A stretch of DNA of 64,000 bases from Chryseobacterium lacus (lineage in GTDB: Bacteria > Bacteroidota > Bacteroidia > Flavobacteriales > Weeksellaceae): positions 186,001 to 250,000 of the forward strand of contig NZ_QPIE01000004.1 in NCBI RefSeq assembly GCF_003336205.1, in the 5' to 3' direction. Position 1 is the stretch's first letter, and each line of letters starts with the position of its first letter. Both the position numbers and the translations under genes were made by a program. The notes below the pieces were generated by a model. The model did no database searches, had not been told where the DNA came from, and was given only the letters and a program-made list of their open reading frames with translations. Shown here piece after piece: positions 7,448 through 17,141 of the stretch.

Positions 7448-9013
7448 ATGGCAAAGAAAACAGCTGCAAAAACAAAAAGTACCGAAGAAATCCTCTGGGA
7501 TTCCGCCAATAAATTAAGAGGTTCTGTAGAACCGTCCGAATATAAACATGTGGTGTTGAGCCTGATCTTCCTCAAGTTTGCGAATGACAAATTTCTGAGA
7601 CGAAGACAAGAACTGATCAACGAACACAAAGAAGCTTTTCTGGATATTCCCGAATTCTATCAGGCGGAAAATGTGTTCTATCTTCCCGAGGAGTCACGAT
7701 GGACTTTCATTATGGAAAATGCCAAGCAGGAAAATATTACCCTGATTGTAGATTCCTCCCTGAAAACCATTGAGCGCACCAACAAATCGCTGGAAGGAGC
7801 TTTACCCGACAATTACTTTTCACGTCTGGGACTGGATCAGTCGAAGTTCTCGGCTTTGCTGGATACCATCAATAATATTGATACGCTACGAGATGAAGCC
7901 CACGATATTGTGGGGCGGGTGTATGAGTATTTCCTGAGCAAATTTGCCATTGCCGAAGGGAAAGGAAAAGGGGAATTCTACACGCCAAAATCTATTGTTA
8001 ACCTGATAGCTGAAATGATAGAGCCTTACAAAGGAAAAATCTATGATCCCTCATGTGGTTCGGGTGGTATGTTTGTACAGTCGCTGAAGTTTATTGAAAA
8101 GCATAAGGGAAACAAAAAAGATGTTTCTATCTACGGTCAGGAGTTGACCAACACAACCTATAAACTGGCAAAGATGAATCTCGCCATCCGTGGGATTTCT
8201 TCCAATTTGGGGAATAAAGCGGCTGATACCTTTAGCGACGACCAGCACAAAGACCTGAAAGCCGACTATATTATGGCGAATCCACCTTTTAATTTAAAGG
8301 ACTGGCGTGCGGAAAACGAACTGACTAACGACCCAAGATGGGCAGGCTATGAAGTACCCCCAAAATCCAATGCCAACTATGCGTGGATTCTGAATATGGT
8401 CTCCAAGCTTTCTCAGAATGGGGTTGCCGGATTTATTTTGGCAAACGGGGCGCTGAGCGGTGGTGGCGAAGAATATAAGATAAGGAAGCAGATTATTGAA
8501 AACGATTTGGTGGAAGCGATTGTGATTTTACCAAGAGCCATGTTTTATTCCACCGATATTTCGGTGACGCTCTGGATTCTGAACCGCAATAAAAACGAAA
8601 GAACTTTTGAAGTGAACGACGGCATTAAAAATTACCGTAACCGAAAAGGCGAAGTTCTGTTTATGGATCTGAGGCAGAAAGGGGAGCCGTTTGAAAAGAA
8701 GTTTATTCAGTTTGGCGAAGAAGAGATTACTGAAATAGCGACTCATTATCACAATTGGCAACAGCGAGACTGGCAGGAAACGTATCAGGATATTCCTGAA
8801 TATTCTTACAGTGCCAGTCTGGAAGACATCCGCAAAAAAGATTATTCTTTGGTGCCGAGTAAATATATTGAGTTTGTCAACCGTGATGAAAGTCTGGATT
8901 ATGCTGAGCAGATGCAAAGTTTACGGACTGATTTGCAAGATTTGTTTCAGCAGGAAAGCCAGTTGAAAGAAGAGGTTTCCAATGTTTTTAAAACTTTGGG
9001 ATATGAGTTATAA
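7448..9013 (+). CDS. hsdM: Type I restriction-modification methyltransferase subunit
   Basis: The 521-residue protein is an N6-adenine DNA methylase of type I systems. It has an HsdM N-terminal helical domain (residues about 10-145), the AdoMet-binding motif I (DPSCGSGGMF, 200-209) and the catalytic NPPF motif (278-281). It should form the M2S methylase core with HsdS and methylate host DNA at the site chosen by HsdS. It is the first gene of a five-gene defence operon and overlaps hsdS by 11 bases. Confidence 0.95.
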   Translation: MAKKTAAKTKSTEEILWDSANKLRGSVEPSEYKHVVLSLIFLKFANDKFLRRRQELINEHKEAFLDIPEFYQAENVFYLPEESRWTFIMENAKQENITLIVDSSLKTIERTNKSLEGALPDNYFSRLGLDQSKFSALLDTINNIDTLRDEAHDIVGRVYEYFLSKFAIAEGKGKGEFYTPKSIVNLIAEMIEPYKGKIYDPSCGSGGMFVQSLKFIEKHKGNKKDVSIYGQELTNTTYKLAKMNLAIRGISSNLGNKAADTFSDDQHKDLKADYIMANPPFNLKDWRAENELTNDPRWAGYEVPPKSNANYAWILNMVSKLSQNGVAGFILANGALSGGGEEYKIRKQIIENDLVEAIVILPRAMFYSTDISVTLWILNRNKNERTFEVNDGIKNYRNRKGEVLFMDLRQKGEPFEKKFIQFGEEEITEIATHYHNWQQRDWQETYQDIPEYSYSASLEDIRKKDYSLVPSKYIEFVNRDESLDYAEQMQSLRTDLQDLFQQESQLKEEVSNVFKTLGYEL

Positions 9014-10265
9014 AAGGTTAGGAAATTATATTCAACAGGTTAATGTTCGGAACAAGGATTTGGAAACCGAAGTTCTTTTAGGGGTTAGCATTACTAAAAA
9101 ACTGATTCCATCAATTGCCAATGTGATAGGAACGGACATGTCCACCTATAAAATCATTGAAAAAGGACAATTTGCCTACGGAACTGTAACGTCCAGAAAC
9201 GGAGATAAGATCTCCATTGCTTTATCCGATCAGTATGATAAAGCATTGGTTTCTCAAATCTATGTCGTTTTTGAAGTGATTGATACGGAAGAATTACTTC
9301 CTGAATATTTAATGATGTGGTTTTCCAGACCTGAGTTTGACAGATATGTAAGATTTCATTCTCACGGCAGTACGAGAGAAACTTTTGATTGGGCAGATAT
9401 GTGCGAAGTTGAATTACCTATTCCCACCATCGAAGAACAGCGACAGATTGTTGCGCAATACCAAAGCATAGCCAACAAAATAAAAGTCAACGACCAGATT
9501 TGCGAGAAACTGGAAGCAACTGCGCAGGCTTTATATAAACATTGGTTTGTGGATTTTGAATTTCCGGTCGGTCATTGCGAGGAGAGCGGAACGAACGACA
9601 AAGCAATCCCTGCCTTGGTTGCCGAGGAAACAAGTTTATATGCTACCAAGCAAAAAGGCTACAAATCTTCCGGCGGTAAAATGGTTTGGAATGAGGAACT
9701 TGGGAAGGAGATTCCGGAGGGATGGGAAGTTGGGATTTTAAAAGACATTTTTGATAATTTTGATTCTAAACGAAAACCCATAACTGCATCAGATCGTATC
9801 AAAGAAAAAGGATTATATCCATATTATGGAGCAGCTGCACTAATGGATTATATTGATGATTATATTTTTGATGGAACTTATATTCTTTTAGGAGAGGATG
9901 GAACAGTTATGAATAATGATGGCAGCCCAGTATTACAATATGTTTGGGGTAAATTTTGGGTTAATAATCACGCACACGTTTTAAAAGGTAAAAATGGATT
10001 TGATGAGAACTCACTTTATCTTTTGCTAAAAAACACAAATGTTTCTGATATAATTACAGGTGGAGTTCAATTAAAAATTAACCAAGGTAACTTAAATAAT
10101 CTGTCGATTATAAAACCTTCAGAGAACTTATTGTTGGCATTTAACAAAGAAATATATACAAAGTTTGAAATAATTAAAAATTATAAAGAACAAAACCAAA
10201 AACTCACGCAACTGCAAAGTTTGTTGTTGTCGCGGTTGGCGGTTGGGGAGGAAGTGAGTGCTTAA
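9003..10265 (+). CDS. hsdS: Type I restriction-modification specificity subunit
   Basis: The 420-residue HsdS has two target recognition domains. The first covers about residues 1-150, followed by a conserved helical spacer (KLEATAQALYKHWFVDFEFP). The second covers about 230-390, followed by a closing helix (EQNQKLTQLQSLLLSRLAVG). The ATG at 9003 fits the usual MSYKRLG-type start better than the in-frame ATG at 8982. An element of about 37 bases (9573-9609) inserted after the spacer is translated in frame as HCEESGTNDKAIP. The second TRD is visibly AT-richer than the first, as often seen after TRD exchange. Confidence 0.92.
   Translation: MSYKRLGNYIQQVNVRNKDLETEVLLGVSITKKLIPSIANVIGTDMSTYKIIEKGQFAYGTVTSRNGDKISIALSDQYDKALVSQIYVVFEVIDTEELLPEYLMMWFSRPEFDRYVRFHSHGSTRETFDWADMCEVELPIPTIEEQRQIVAQYQSIANKIKVNDQICEKLEATAQALYKHWFVDFEFPVGHCEESGTNDKAIPALVAEETSLYATKQKGYKSSGGKMVWNEELGKEIPEGWEVGILKDIFDNFDSKRKPITASDRIKEKGLYPYYGAAALMDYIDDYIFDGTYILLGEDGTVMNNDGSPVLQYVWGKFWVNNHAHVLKGKNGFDENSLYLLLKNTNVSDIITGGVQLKINQGNLNNLSIIKPSENLLLAFNKEIYTKFEIIKNYKEQNQKLTQLQSLLLSRLAVGEEVSA
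9573..9609. repeat. Palindromic repeat inserted in frame in hsdS
   Basis: The sequence starts CATTGCGAGGAG and ends AAAGCAATCC, with ATTGC / GCAAT inverted ends. It matches the widespread 'CATTGCGAGGAGCGAAGCGACGAAGCAATC'-type interspersed repeat by memory of its ends and core. In the hsdS frame it is open; another frame reads VIARRAERTTKQSL, the familiar false ORF of this repeat. Confidence 0.65.
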
Positions 10266-10296
10266 AATAAAAAACTAATAACAGAAAGTTTGAATT

Positions 10297-11181
10297 ATGG
10301 ACAAATATCTAACTAATACTGAGAAATTGGTAAATCATATTTATTGGTTTTATGAAGATTTGGAAACGCTACCAAAGAAAGACCATTATGGATTATCTAT
10401 AAATTATACAGATTTGAAAGAAAGAAAAGACGATTTCCTTTCGGAATTAACAAACACAGTTGTTAGTTGGGTTTACAACAATAGTAAATCTAAAGATTTA
10501 TTTGATAAGAGATTTGCTGAAACTAGTGACTACGGAAATGCGGCGAATTTTTTAACCAATCAAGCTTATAAAAAATTTAGGAAAGGATATCCTCAAGGGC
10601 AATTTGGAGAACTATTATTGTTCAATTTGATACAGCATTATTATAAAGCTGTTCCTATTTTAAGAAAACAGAGAATAACAACTTCTGTTGGTCACGAAAG
10701 GTTTGGAGCTGATGCTATCCACTACAAAAAACAAGGAGATGATAATGTTTTTATTTTAGGAGAATCTAAATGTTATGAGAGCAAATATTCTTTCAGCTCA
10801 GCATTTGAAACATCATTAAACAGTGTTGTAACTACTTTTGATTTGTTAGATAAAGAAATCGACTTGTATCTCTATGATGATTTTTTAGAGCCTGAATTAG
10901 AAGATGTTGTTAAAACATACAAAGCAGGAAAATTACCAGATGTGAAATTTGAATTGGTTTGTATGGTTGTTTACAATGAAACTACTAAAATTACTGGAGA
11001 GAATGAAAAAAGTATTAAAGAAGCAATAAAAACAATCATAAAAAATCGTTGCAAAAGTTTTGATCAGGAAAAATTCAAAATTATAAATGAAGCTTTGTTG
11101 ACTCGAATAAATTATATCGTTTTCCCGATTTGGGAATTGGATGTATTGTTAGATGCATTTCAATCTAAAGTTGGTTCATAA
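10297..11181 (+). CDS. hamA: Hachiman nuclease subunit HamA (DUF1837)
   Basis: The 294-residue protein fits DUF1837, the HamA nuclease of Hachiman anti-phage systems. Visible features are GQFGELLLF (101-109), GAD (137-139) and GESK (155-158), which together give a D139, E156, K158 arrangement expected of a PD-(D/E)xK-type nuclease. In Hachiman, HamA is held by the HamB helicase and released to degrade DNA when HamB meets damaged or single-stranded DNA. The stop codon overlaps the hamB start by one base (TAATG at 11179-11183). The gene is clearly AT-richer than hsdM or hsdR. Confidence 0.88.
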   Translation: MDKYLTNTEKLVNHIYWFYEDLETLPKKDHYGLSINYTDLKERKDDFLSELTNTVVSWVYNNSKSKDLFDKRFAETSDYGNAANFLTNQAYKKFRKGYPQGQFGELLLFNLIQHYYKAVPILRKQRITTSVGHERFGADAIHYKKQGDDNVFILGESKCYESKYSFSSAFETSLNSVVTTFDLLDKEIDLYLYDDFLEPELEDVVKTYKAGKLPDVKFELVCMVVYNETTKITGENEKSIKEAIKTIIKNRCKSFDQEKFKIINEALLTRINYIVFPIWELDVLLDAFQSKVGS

Positions 11182-13724
11182 TGGTACTTTTACTAAACAA
11201 AACTGATAAGCACAATGACTTAATCTGCTATTTGCTGAATTTTGAACACCAAGCAATAGCAATGAAATTGGGTTTAATTGAAGAATCTGATATAGCAATT
11301 ACGGAAGATAGGTTGTATCAAGCCATTGGTGTAATAGATTATTATTCGAGAAATTCTGACGAAGAATCGAAACAAATTGTGATTGTTCTATCATCAATTC
11401 TCTATACTTATAAACAGAATCATTGGACAGGGCTAAATCAGTTTTTAGTAATTGTTTTATCGCGGATTGGATTTGCCCCATCAGCTATTATGGTTGATGA
11501 AAATTACAATAATGAAAATAATACATTTAGTGCCTTACATAGCTTTATCAGTCAAATAAGCACAACTCTGAATCAATTGAAAAATGAGATCTTTATAAAT
11601 AATCAACTATATCTTCTAACGGATTTTCAAAAAAGTATTTGGGACATTAGTACTGAATCTAAGTTTTTAGGAATATCTGCACCAACCTCTGCTGGGAAAT
11701 CATTTGTTATACTTTTAAAATGCATAGATAATATTATCAAAAGAGGAGGAAATATTGTTTATGTTGTACCAACTTTAAGTTTGATTAATCAAGTTGTAAA
11801 TGACTTTCACGATAAACTCAAAGAGTTTTCTTTAGATCATTATGAAATACTGACAACATACAATGAAAACAGAAATAGTAATATTATCTATGTTCTAACT
11901 CCAGAAAGAGCCATTTCCGCATACAACGAAAATGATAAACCTTTTGGTGATGTTAATTCGTTTATTGTTGACGAAATACAAAATATTGAACGCCTAGAAA
12001 ATGAAAAAGATGAGAGATCAAAAATATTATTTGACAGTTTAATTGAGTTAAGTTTTAGTTATAGTCCTGATTTAATTATTTTCAGTGGCCCACGTGTAAC
12101 AGGACTCAAAAGTTTAGGATTTGATATTTTTCAAGAAGTAAACTCAAATGAGTTGAGTGCAATATCATCTCCTGTGACAAATTTCACATATAGTATTTTA
12201 AAAAAAGGAAACAAGTACTTTTTTAAACAATACTCCCAGATTAACAACGATTGTTCTTTAATTGAAATTCAAAATACTGATTATCTCAAGATTGGTGGTA
12301 AACAGTATGATGATAAGTATTTGTCATACCTAAGTATCATCATCAATAAATTAGGAGTTGATAGTACAAATATTATTTTCTCACCAACTTCTGGAACTGC
12401 TCGAAAAATAGCCATAGAGTTAGCAAATAAAAATGCAATTGCAAATTCTAAGCTGTCATTAGAGGATTTAATAAAGTACGTTTCTAATACAGTTCATCCT
12501 AATTATGATTTATGTAAAACTTTAAATAATGGTATTGCATACCATCACGGAAAAGTACCTTCACACATAAGAAATGTTTTAGAGTTTGCTATCAAAGAGA
12601 AAATGATTGACACCATTGTGTGTACAACTACATTGATGCAAGGTGTAAATTTACCGGCTCAAAATGTTATAATGCGGAATGGATATCTCTCGACAAGAAG
12701 TATTCAGGGTGAAATGCCGAAACTAACGAATTATGAGATTTCTAATTTAAGAGGACGTGCTGGAAGACTTTTAAAAGATTTTGTAGGTAGAACTTTTGTT
12801 TTGGACGAAAATGCTTTTGATAATCAAACCGAAAAACAAGGTGATTTGTTTAAAGATGAAAATAAAGATCTGCAGAGTGGATATGGTAAAATATTTACGA
12901 GCAATAAATCAAATATAACTGATGCGGTATTCAATAATATGAGTAATGAAAACTTGCGAAGTGATGTTGGAAAGGATAGTAAATTTCTAATAACCTATAT
13001 CAGATATAATATTTTAAAGCACGGTATGAATTGCGTGAAAAGGTTAAATTCTGTTGGTATTGATTTTACAAACGAGGATATAAAATTTATAAAAGATGAA
13101 CTTGAGAAAGAACTCGAAGTCCCTTCAACAATCTGTTTAAAAAACAGATATATAGACCCCCTAGTAATAAATGATATCTACTTAAATATAAATTCTTTTA
13201 TTATTCCAACTAATATTAATGAAAACAATTTATCTCATCATTTTTTTAAGCTTGTTGGTCAAATAAAATCTAAGTATCCTAATTATTACAGCAATTATTT
13301 TGATGGTGATTTGTCGGAGTCTTTTTTTTATACAGTTAGTCACTGGATGAGAGAAAAACCACTTAATAAAATACTTTCAGGTGATTATTTTAATGACTCT
13401 AATAATATTGATTCAAAAATTGATACAATACAAAAGAAAATATGTTTTGATTTAACTTCAATGCTTAAGCCCTTTTACTCCATTAAAAATTCAGAGTCAA
13501 GTATTTTAAGCTGTATTGAAATGGGCGGATATAAATCGTTAACGCTACAGTTAATTAGCTTAAATATTCCGAGAGAAGTTGCACTAATACTAAGTGAGAC
13601 GATTTTCTCTAAATTAAATATTAATATTCAAAGTCTGGACGATGCTTTTGTAAAAGCATATATAAAATCAAATATCAATGATATTGATTTTTGGAATAGA
13701 ATACAGTTACAACATTTATTATAA
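11181..13724 (+). CDS. hamB: Hachiman helicase subunit HamB
   Basis: The 847-residue superfamily 2 helicase shows Walker A SAPTSAGKS (166-174), motif Ia VPTLSL, Walker B DEIQ (264-267), motif IV-VI features including TTTLMQGVNLPAQ, and NLRGRAGRL like Ski2/HELQ-type helicases. HamB senses abnormal DNA and controls HamA. Length and pairing match known Hachiman operons. A long C-terminal region (about 600-847) has no motif I recognise. The coding sequence is AT-rich with AAT/AAA/TTA codon bias, unlike the flanking hsd genes, suggesting separate acquisition. It ends 4 bases before hsdR. Confidence 0.9.
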   Translation: MVLLLNKTDKHNDLICYLLNFEHQAIAMKLGLIEESDIAITEDRLYQAIGVIDYYSRNSDEESKQIVIVLSSILYTYKQNHWTGLNQFLVIVLSRIGFAPSAIMVDENYNNENNTFSALHSFISQISTTLNQLKNEIFINNQLYLLTDFQKSIWDISTESKFLGISAPTSAGKSFVILLKCIDNIIKRGGNIVYVVPTLSLINQVVNDFHDKLKEFSLDHYEILTTYNENRNSNIIYVLTPERAISAYNENDKPFGDVNSFIVDEIQNIERLENEKDERSKILFDSLIELSFSYSPDLIIFSGPRVTGLKSLGFDIFQEVNSNELSAISSPVTNFTYSILKKGNKYFFKQYSQINNDCSLIEIQNTDYLKIGGKQYDDKYLSYLSIIINKLGVDSTNIIFSPTSGTARKIAIELANKNAIANSKLSLEDLIKYVSNTVHPNYDLCKTLNNGIAYHHGKVPSHIRNVLEFAIKEKMIDTIVCTTTLMQGVNLPAQNVIMRNGYLSTRSIQGEMPKLTNYEISNLRGRAGRLLKDFVGRTFVLDENAFDNQTEKQGDLFKDENKDLQSGYGKIFTSNKSNITDAVFNNMSNENLRSDVGKDSKFLITYIRYNILKHGMNCVKRLNSVGIDFTNEDIKFIKDELEKELEVPSTICLKNRYIDPLVINDIYLNINSFIIPTNINENNLSHHFFKLVGQIKSKYPNYYSNYFDGDLSESFFYTVSHWMREKPLNKILSGDYFNDSNNIDSKIDTIQKKICFDLTSMLKPFYSIKNSESSILSCIEMGGYKSLTLQLISLNIPREVALILSETIFSKLNINIQSLDDAFVKAYIKSNINDIDFWNRIQLQHLL

Positions 13725-13728
13725 ACAA

Positions 13729-16700
13729 ATGAAATACACCGAATCCCAATTAGAAAAATCATTTATCCATCTCCTGAAAAGCGAAGGCTATGAATACGTG
13801 AACGGTAAGGAGGTATTTCGTGCTTCGAATCAGGAGGTTTTGATTCGGGAAGATTTGAGTAATTTTTTGCTGTTGCGTTATCCCGATTTGGAAACGATAG
13901 AACTGGAAACTCTTATCAATGAACTGGCGTATCAACCTGCTTCCAATCTCTACGACAGCAATAAATACATTGGGAAACTCTTGGCAGACGGTCTGATTTT
14001 TAAGAGAAACAATCCTTCTAAAAAAGATTTGCACATCCGATACATCGATATAGATTCAACCAGTCTTTTGGAAACCAATCGGTTTAAAATTGTGAACCAG
14101 CTGGAGATTCAGGGAAAAGAATTACGGATTCCCGATTTAATTATCTATATCAACGGGATTCCGGTGGTGGTTTTTGAGTTTAAAACAACGATAGAAGAAG
14201 AGATTACCATTTATGATGCTTACAAACAACTGAGCATCCGCTACCGAAGAGATATTCCGGAACTGATGAAATACAATGCGTTCTGCATCATCAGCGATGG
14301 CGTGAACAACAAAGCAGGCTCTCTGTTTGCGCCTTACGATTTCTTCTACGGTTGGCATAAAATAACAGGCGAAGAAAAGAAAGCACTGACGGGCATTCAT
14401 ACCGCCACATCAATCGTCCACGGGATGCTAAACCGGGAAAGGCTTTGCGATATTCTGCATCACTTTATCCTGTTTCCAGATACTTCTAAAAAAGAAGAAA
14501 AAATTCTTTGCCGTTATCCGCAGTATTATGCTGCTAACAAACTGTTTAGCAATATCCAAAAGCACCGCAAACCGGAAGGTGACGGAAAGGGCGGAACCTA
14601 CTTTGGAGCGACAGGTTGCGGGAAAAGTTATACGATGCTTTATCTGTCGAGACTGCTGATGCGTTCTACGCAATTGGCAAGTCCGACCATCATTATTATC
14701 TCCGACCGAACAGATCTGGATGATCAGCTGTCGAGGGATTTTACCAATGCCAAGGATTTTATTGGCGATGAAAATATTATCAATATAGAAAGCAGAGCCG
14801 ATCTTCGGGCAAGACTGAGAGGCAGAGAAAGTGGTGGCGTTTTTCTGACAACCGTTCAGAAATTTGCAGAAGACAGCGAGATTTTAAGTGATCGCAACAA
14901 TATTATCTGTATTTCCGACGAAGCCCACCGGTCACAGGTGAATCTGGATTTGAAAGTCCGCATTGATGAAGATGGTGTAAAAAAATCGTACGGTTTTGCA
15001 AAATACCTGCACGATTCTCTTCCCAATGCGACGTATGTAGGCTTTACGGGAACGCCGATTGATAAAACGCTGGATGTTTTTGGTCCCGTGGTAGATTCCT
15101 ACACGATGTTTGAATCGGTGGTGGATGAAATCACCGTACGCCTCGTATATGAAGGTCGTGCTGCAAAAGTCAATCTGAACCATTCGAAAGTGGTGGAGAT
15201 TGAACAGTATTATCAAAATGCGGTTGCAGAAGGTGCTTCGGAATACCACGTGGAAGCCAGCCAAAAAGCGATTGCCAGAATGGAAGTCATTCTCGGCGAT
15301 CCAGACAGGATAGAAGCCATTGCACAGGATTTTATCAGTCACTATGAAAAAAGAATCGAGGAGAAAGCGACTGTTGCCGGAAAAGTGATGTTTGTGTGTG
15401 CTTCGCGGGAGATTGCTTATAAATTATTCAAAGAAATCATCAGACTTAGACCTGAATGGAATGAGAAAACCATTTCGGAACATCTGAGCGAGAAAGAGCA
15501 GAAAGAAATTAAGCCCATTGAGCGCATTAAAATGGTGATGACAAGGAGCAAGGATGATGAAGAAATTCTTTGGAATCTTCTCGGAACAAAAGAAGACCGA
15601 AAAGAACTGGACAGACAGTTTAAACAGATGCACTCCAACTTCAAAATTGCCATCGTAGTCGATATGTGGCTCACAGGTTTTGATGTTCCGTTTTTGGACA
15701 CGATTTATATTGATAAGCCGCTGCAAACGCATAATCTGATTCAGACGATTTCCCGTGTGAACAGAAAATTTGAAGGCAAAGACAAAGGTCTCGTTGTCGA
15801 TTACATCGGCATCAAGAAAAACCTGAACCACGCTTTGGGCTTATTCAATAACACCACTGCAGCCGATGATTTTGAAGACCTTGACAAAGCGGTGATTATT
15901 GTAAAAGATCAGGTGGATTTACTGCGACAGTTTTTCTATGACTTTGACAGCACCGATTACTTTACAGGATCACCTATTGAACAACTTAACTGCCTGAACC
16001 GTGCATCGGAACTGGTGCTGTTCACAGAAAAATCCGAGAAATTCTTTGTGGATGTTACCAAAAAACTGAAATCAGCTTACAACCTGACCTGCGGTTCGGA
16101 AATTTTTAATGAAAACGAGACCGATGAGATTCATTTTTACTTTGCCATCAAATCGATTGTCATCAAGCTAACAAAAGGCGAAGCTCCCGACACCGCACAG
16201 ATGAATGCCAAAGTGAGCAAAATGGTAGAAGATGCCATCGTTTCGGAAGGCGTGGAAGAGATTTTTAAACTGGATGACAACAAAGCCAATGCTATTAATT
16301 TGTTTAACGATAAATTCCTCGAGAAAATCAACGCGCTTGAAATGCCGAATACCAAGATCAAAATCCTTGAGCGGCTACTGAAGCAGGCTATTACTGATTT
16401 TAAGAAAGTAAACAAAGTAAAAGGCATCGAGTTTTCGGAAAGACTGCAAAAAATCATCAACAGCTACAACGAGCGCAGCGAAGCCGACCTTCTGGATTAC
16501 GACGCCATACAGGCAGATACTTCGGAACAGATTCTCGACTTAATTCTAAAACTGCGTACCGAAATGGCATCTTTTGAAGACCTCGGCATCAACTACGAAG
16601 AGAAAGCCTTCTACGATATTCTGGATATGGTGTGTAAGCAATATGGTTTTGAGTTCGACAAAACAAAAATGCTGGAGCTGGCCAGGGAAATTAAGAAAAT

Positions 16701-16875
16701 TGTAGACGACACTACGAGATTTCCGGATTGGAGCGACAGAGACGACATTAAAGCTCAGCTGAAGATGGAGATCATTGTGAAGCTACATGAGTTCGGTTAT
16801 CCGCCGATTACACAGGATGAGGTGTATAAGAATGTGCTGGAGCAGGCGGAGAATTTTAAGAGGAATAGATATTAA
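13729..16875 (+). CDS. hsdR: Type I restriction endonuclease subunit
   Basis: The 1048-residue motor and nuclease subunit has an N-terminal endonuclease domain with D136, E150 and K152 (IPDLIIYING then VVVFEFK), Walker A GATGCGKS (293-300), DEAH (397-400), and later SF2 motifs (VGFTGTP, WLTGFDVP, QTISRVNR). The C-terminal third is the helical HsdM-contacting region. The ATG at 13729 is chosen because the in-frame ATG at 13678 lies inside hamB and adds an unlikely 17 residues. It cleaves unmodified DNA after ATP-driven translocation. Confidence 0.95.
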   Translation: MKYTESQLEKSFIHLLKSEGYEYVNGKEVFRASNQEVLIREDLSNFLLLRYPDLETIELETLINELAYQPASNLYDSNKYIGKLLADGLIFKRNNPSKKDLHIRYIDIDSTSLLETNRFKIVNQLEIQGKELRIPDLIIYINGIPVVVFEFKTTIEEEITIYDAYKQLSIRYRRDIPELMKYNAFCIISDGVNNKAGSLFAPYDFFYGWHKITGEEKKALTGIHTATSIVHGMLNRERLCDILHHFILFPDTSKKEEKILCRYPQYYAANKLFSNIQKHRKPEGDGKGGTYFGATGCGKSYTMLYLSRLLMRSTQLASPTIIIISDRTDLDDQLSRDFTNAKDFIGDENIINIESRADLRARLRGRESGGVFLTTVQKFAEDSEILSDRNNIICISDEAHRSQVNLDLKVRIDEDGVKKSYGFAKYLHDSLPNATYVGFTGTPIDKTLDVFGPVVDSYTMFESVVDEITVRLVYEGRAAKVNLNHSKVVEIEQYYQNAVAEGASEYHVEASQKAIARMEVILGDPDRIEAIAQDFISHYEKRIEEKATVAGKVMFVCASREIAYKLFKEIIRLRPEWNEKTISEHLSEKEQKEIKPIERIKMVMTRSKDDEEILWNLLGTKEDRKELDRQFKQMHSNFKIAIVVDMWLTGFDVPFLDTIYIDKPLQTHNLIQTISRVNRKFEGKDKGLVVDYIGIKKNLNHALGLFNNTTAADDFEDLDKAVIIVKDQVDLLRQFFYDFDSTDYFTGSPIEQLNCLNRASELVLFTEKSEKFFVDVTKKLKSAYNLTCGSEIFNENETDEIHFYFAIKSIVIKLTKGEAPDTAQMNAKVSKMVEDAIVSEGVEEIFKLDDNKANAINLFNDKFLEKINALEMPNTKIKILERLLKQAITDFKKVNKVKGIEFSERLQKIINSYNERSEADLLDYDAIQADTSEQILDLILKLRTEMASFEDLGINYEEKAFYDILDMVCKQYGFEFDKTKMLELAREIKKIVDDTTRFPDWSDRDDIKAQLKMEIIVKLHEFGYPPITQDEVYKNVLEQAENFKRNRY

Positions 16876-16893
16876 ACAAAACACCAAAAACAA

Positions 16894-16986
16894 ATGACCG
16901 AAATCCTTACACCCGAAATCATCGTAAAAAATACGCCTTATTTCTATTATATTTTCAGCCTGAATAAGGTATCACTTTCTTTCTGA
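16894..16986 (+). pseudogene. Possible decayed ORF after hsdR
   Basis: An ATG 18 bases after hsdR opens a 30-codon frame (MTEILTPEIIVKNTPYFYYI and a short tail) that stops at 16984-16986. The start looks like a normal gene beginning, in operon spacing, but nothing continues it. It may be the stub of a lost sixth operon gene. The rest of the stretch to 17141 shows nothing I can support. Confidence 0.3.
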
Positions 16987-17141
16987 AGTTAAAGTTGTGA
17001 ATTTTTATGCATGGGAAAATCAACGGTTCCCGAAGCTGGTTATCAGCATATAGTTTTTTGTGTGTCAATCCTGTGTTTTTAGGTTGAAATGAACAGAAAT
17101 AATGATGAGCAGAATAGCATTACCCATTAAAAAATCCGGAA

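Noticed and set aside
9547-9741. Frame reading VIARRAERTTKQSL
   Set aside because: This is the familiar spurious ORF of the interspersed palindromic repeat; the hsdS frame is the real one.
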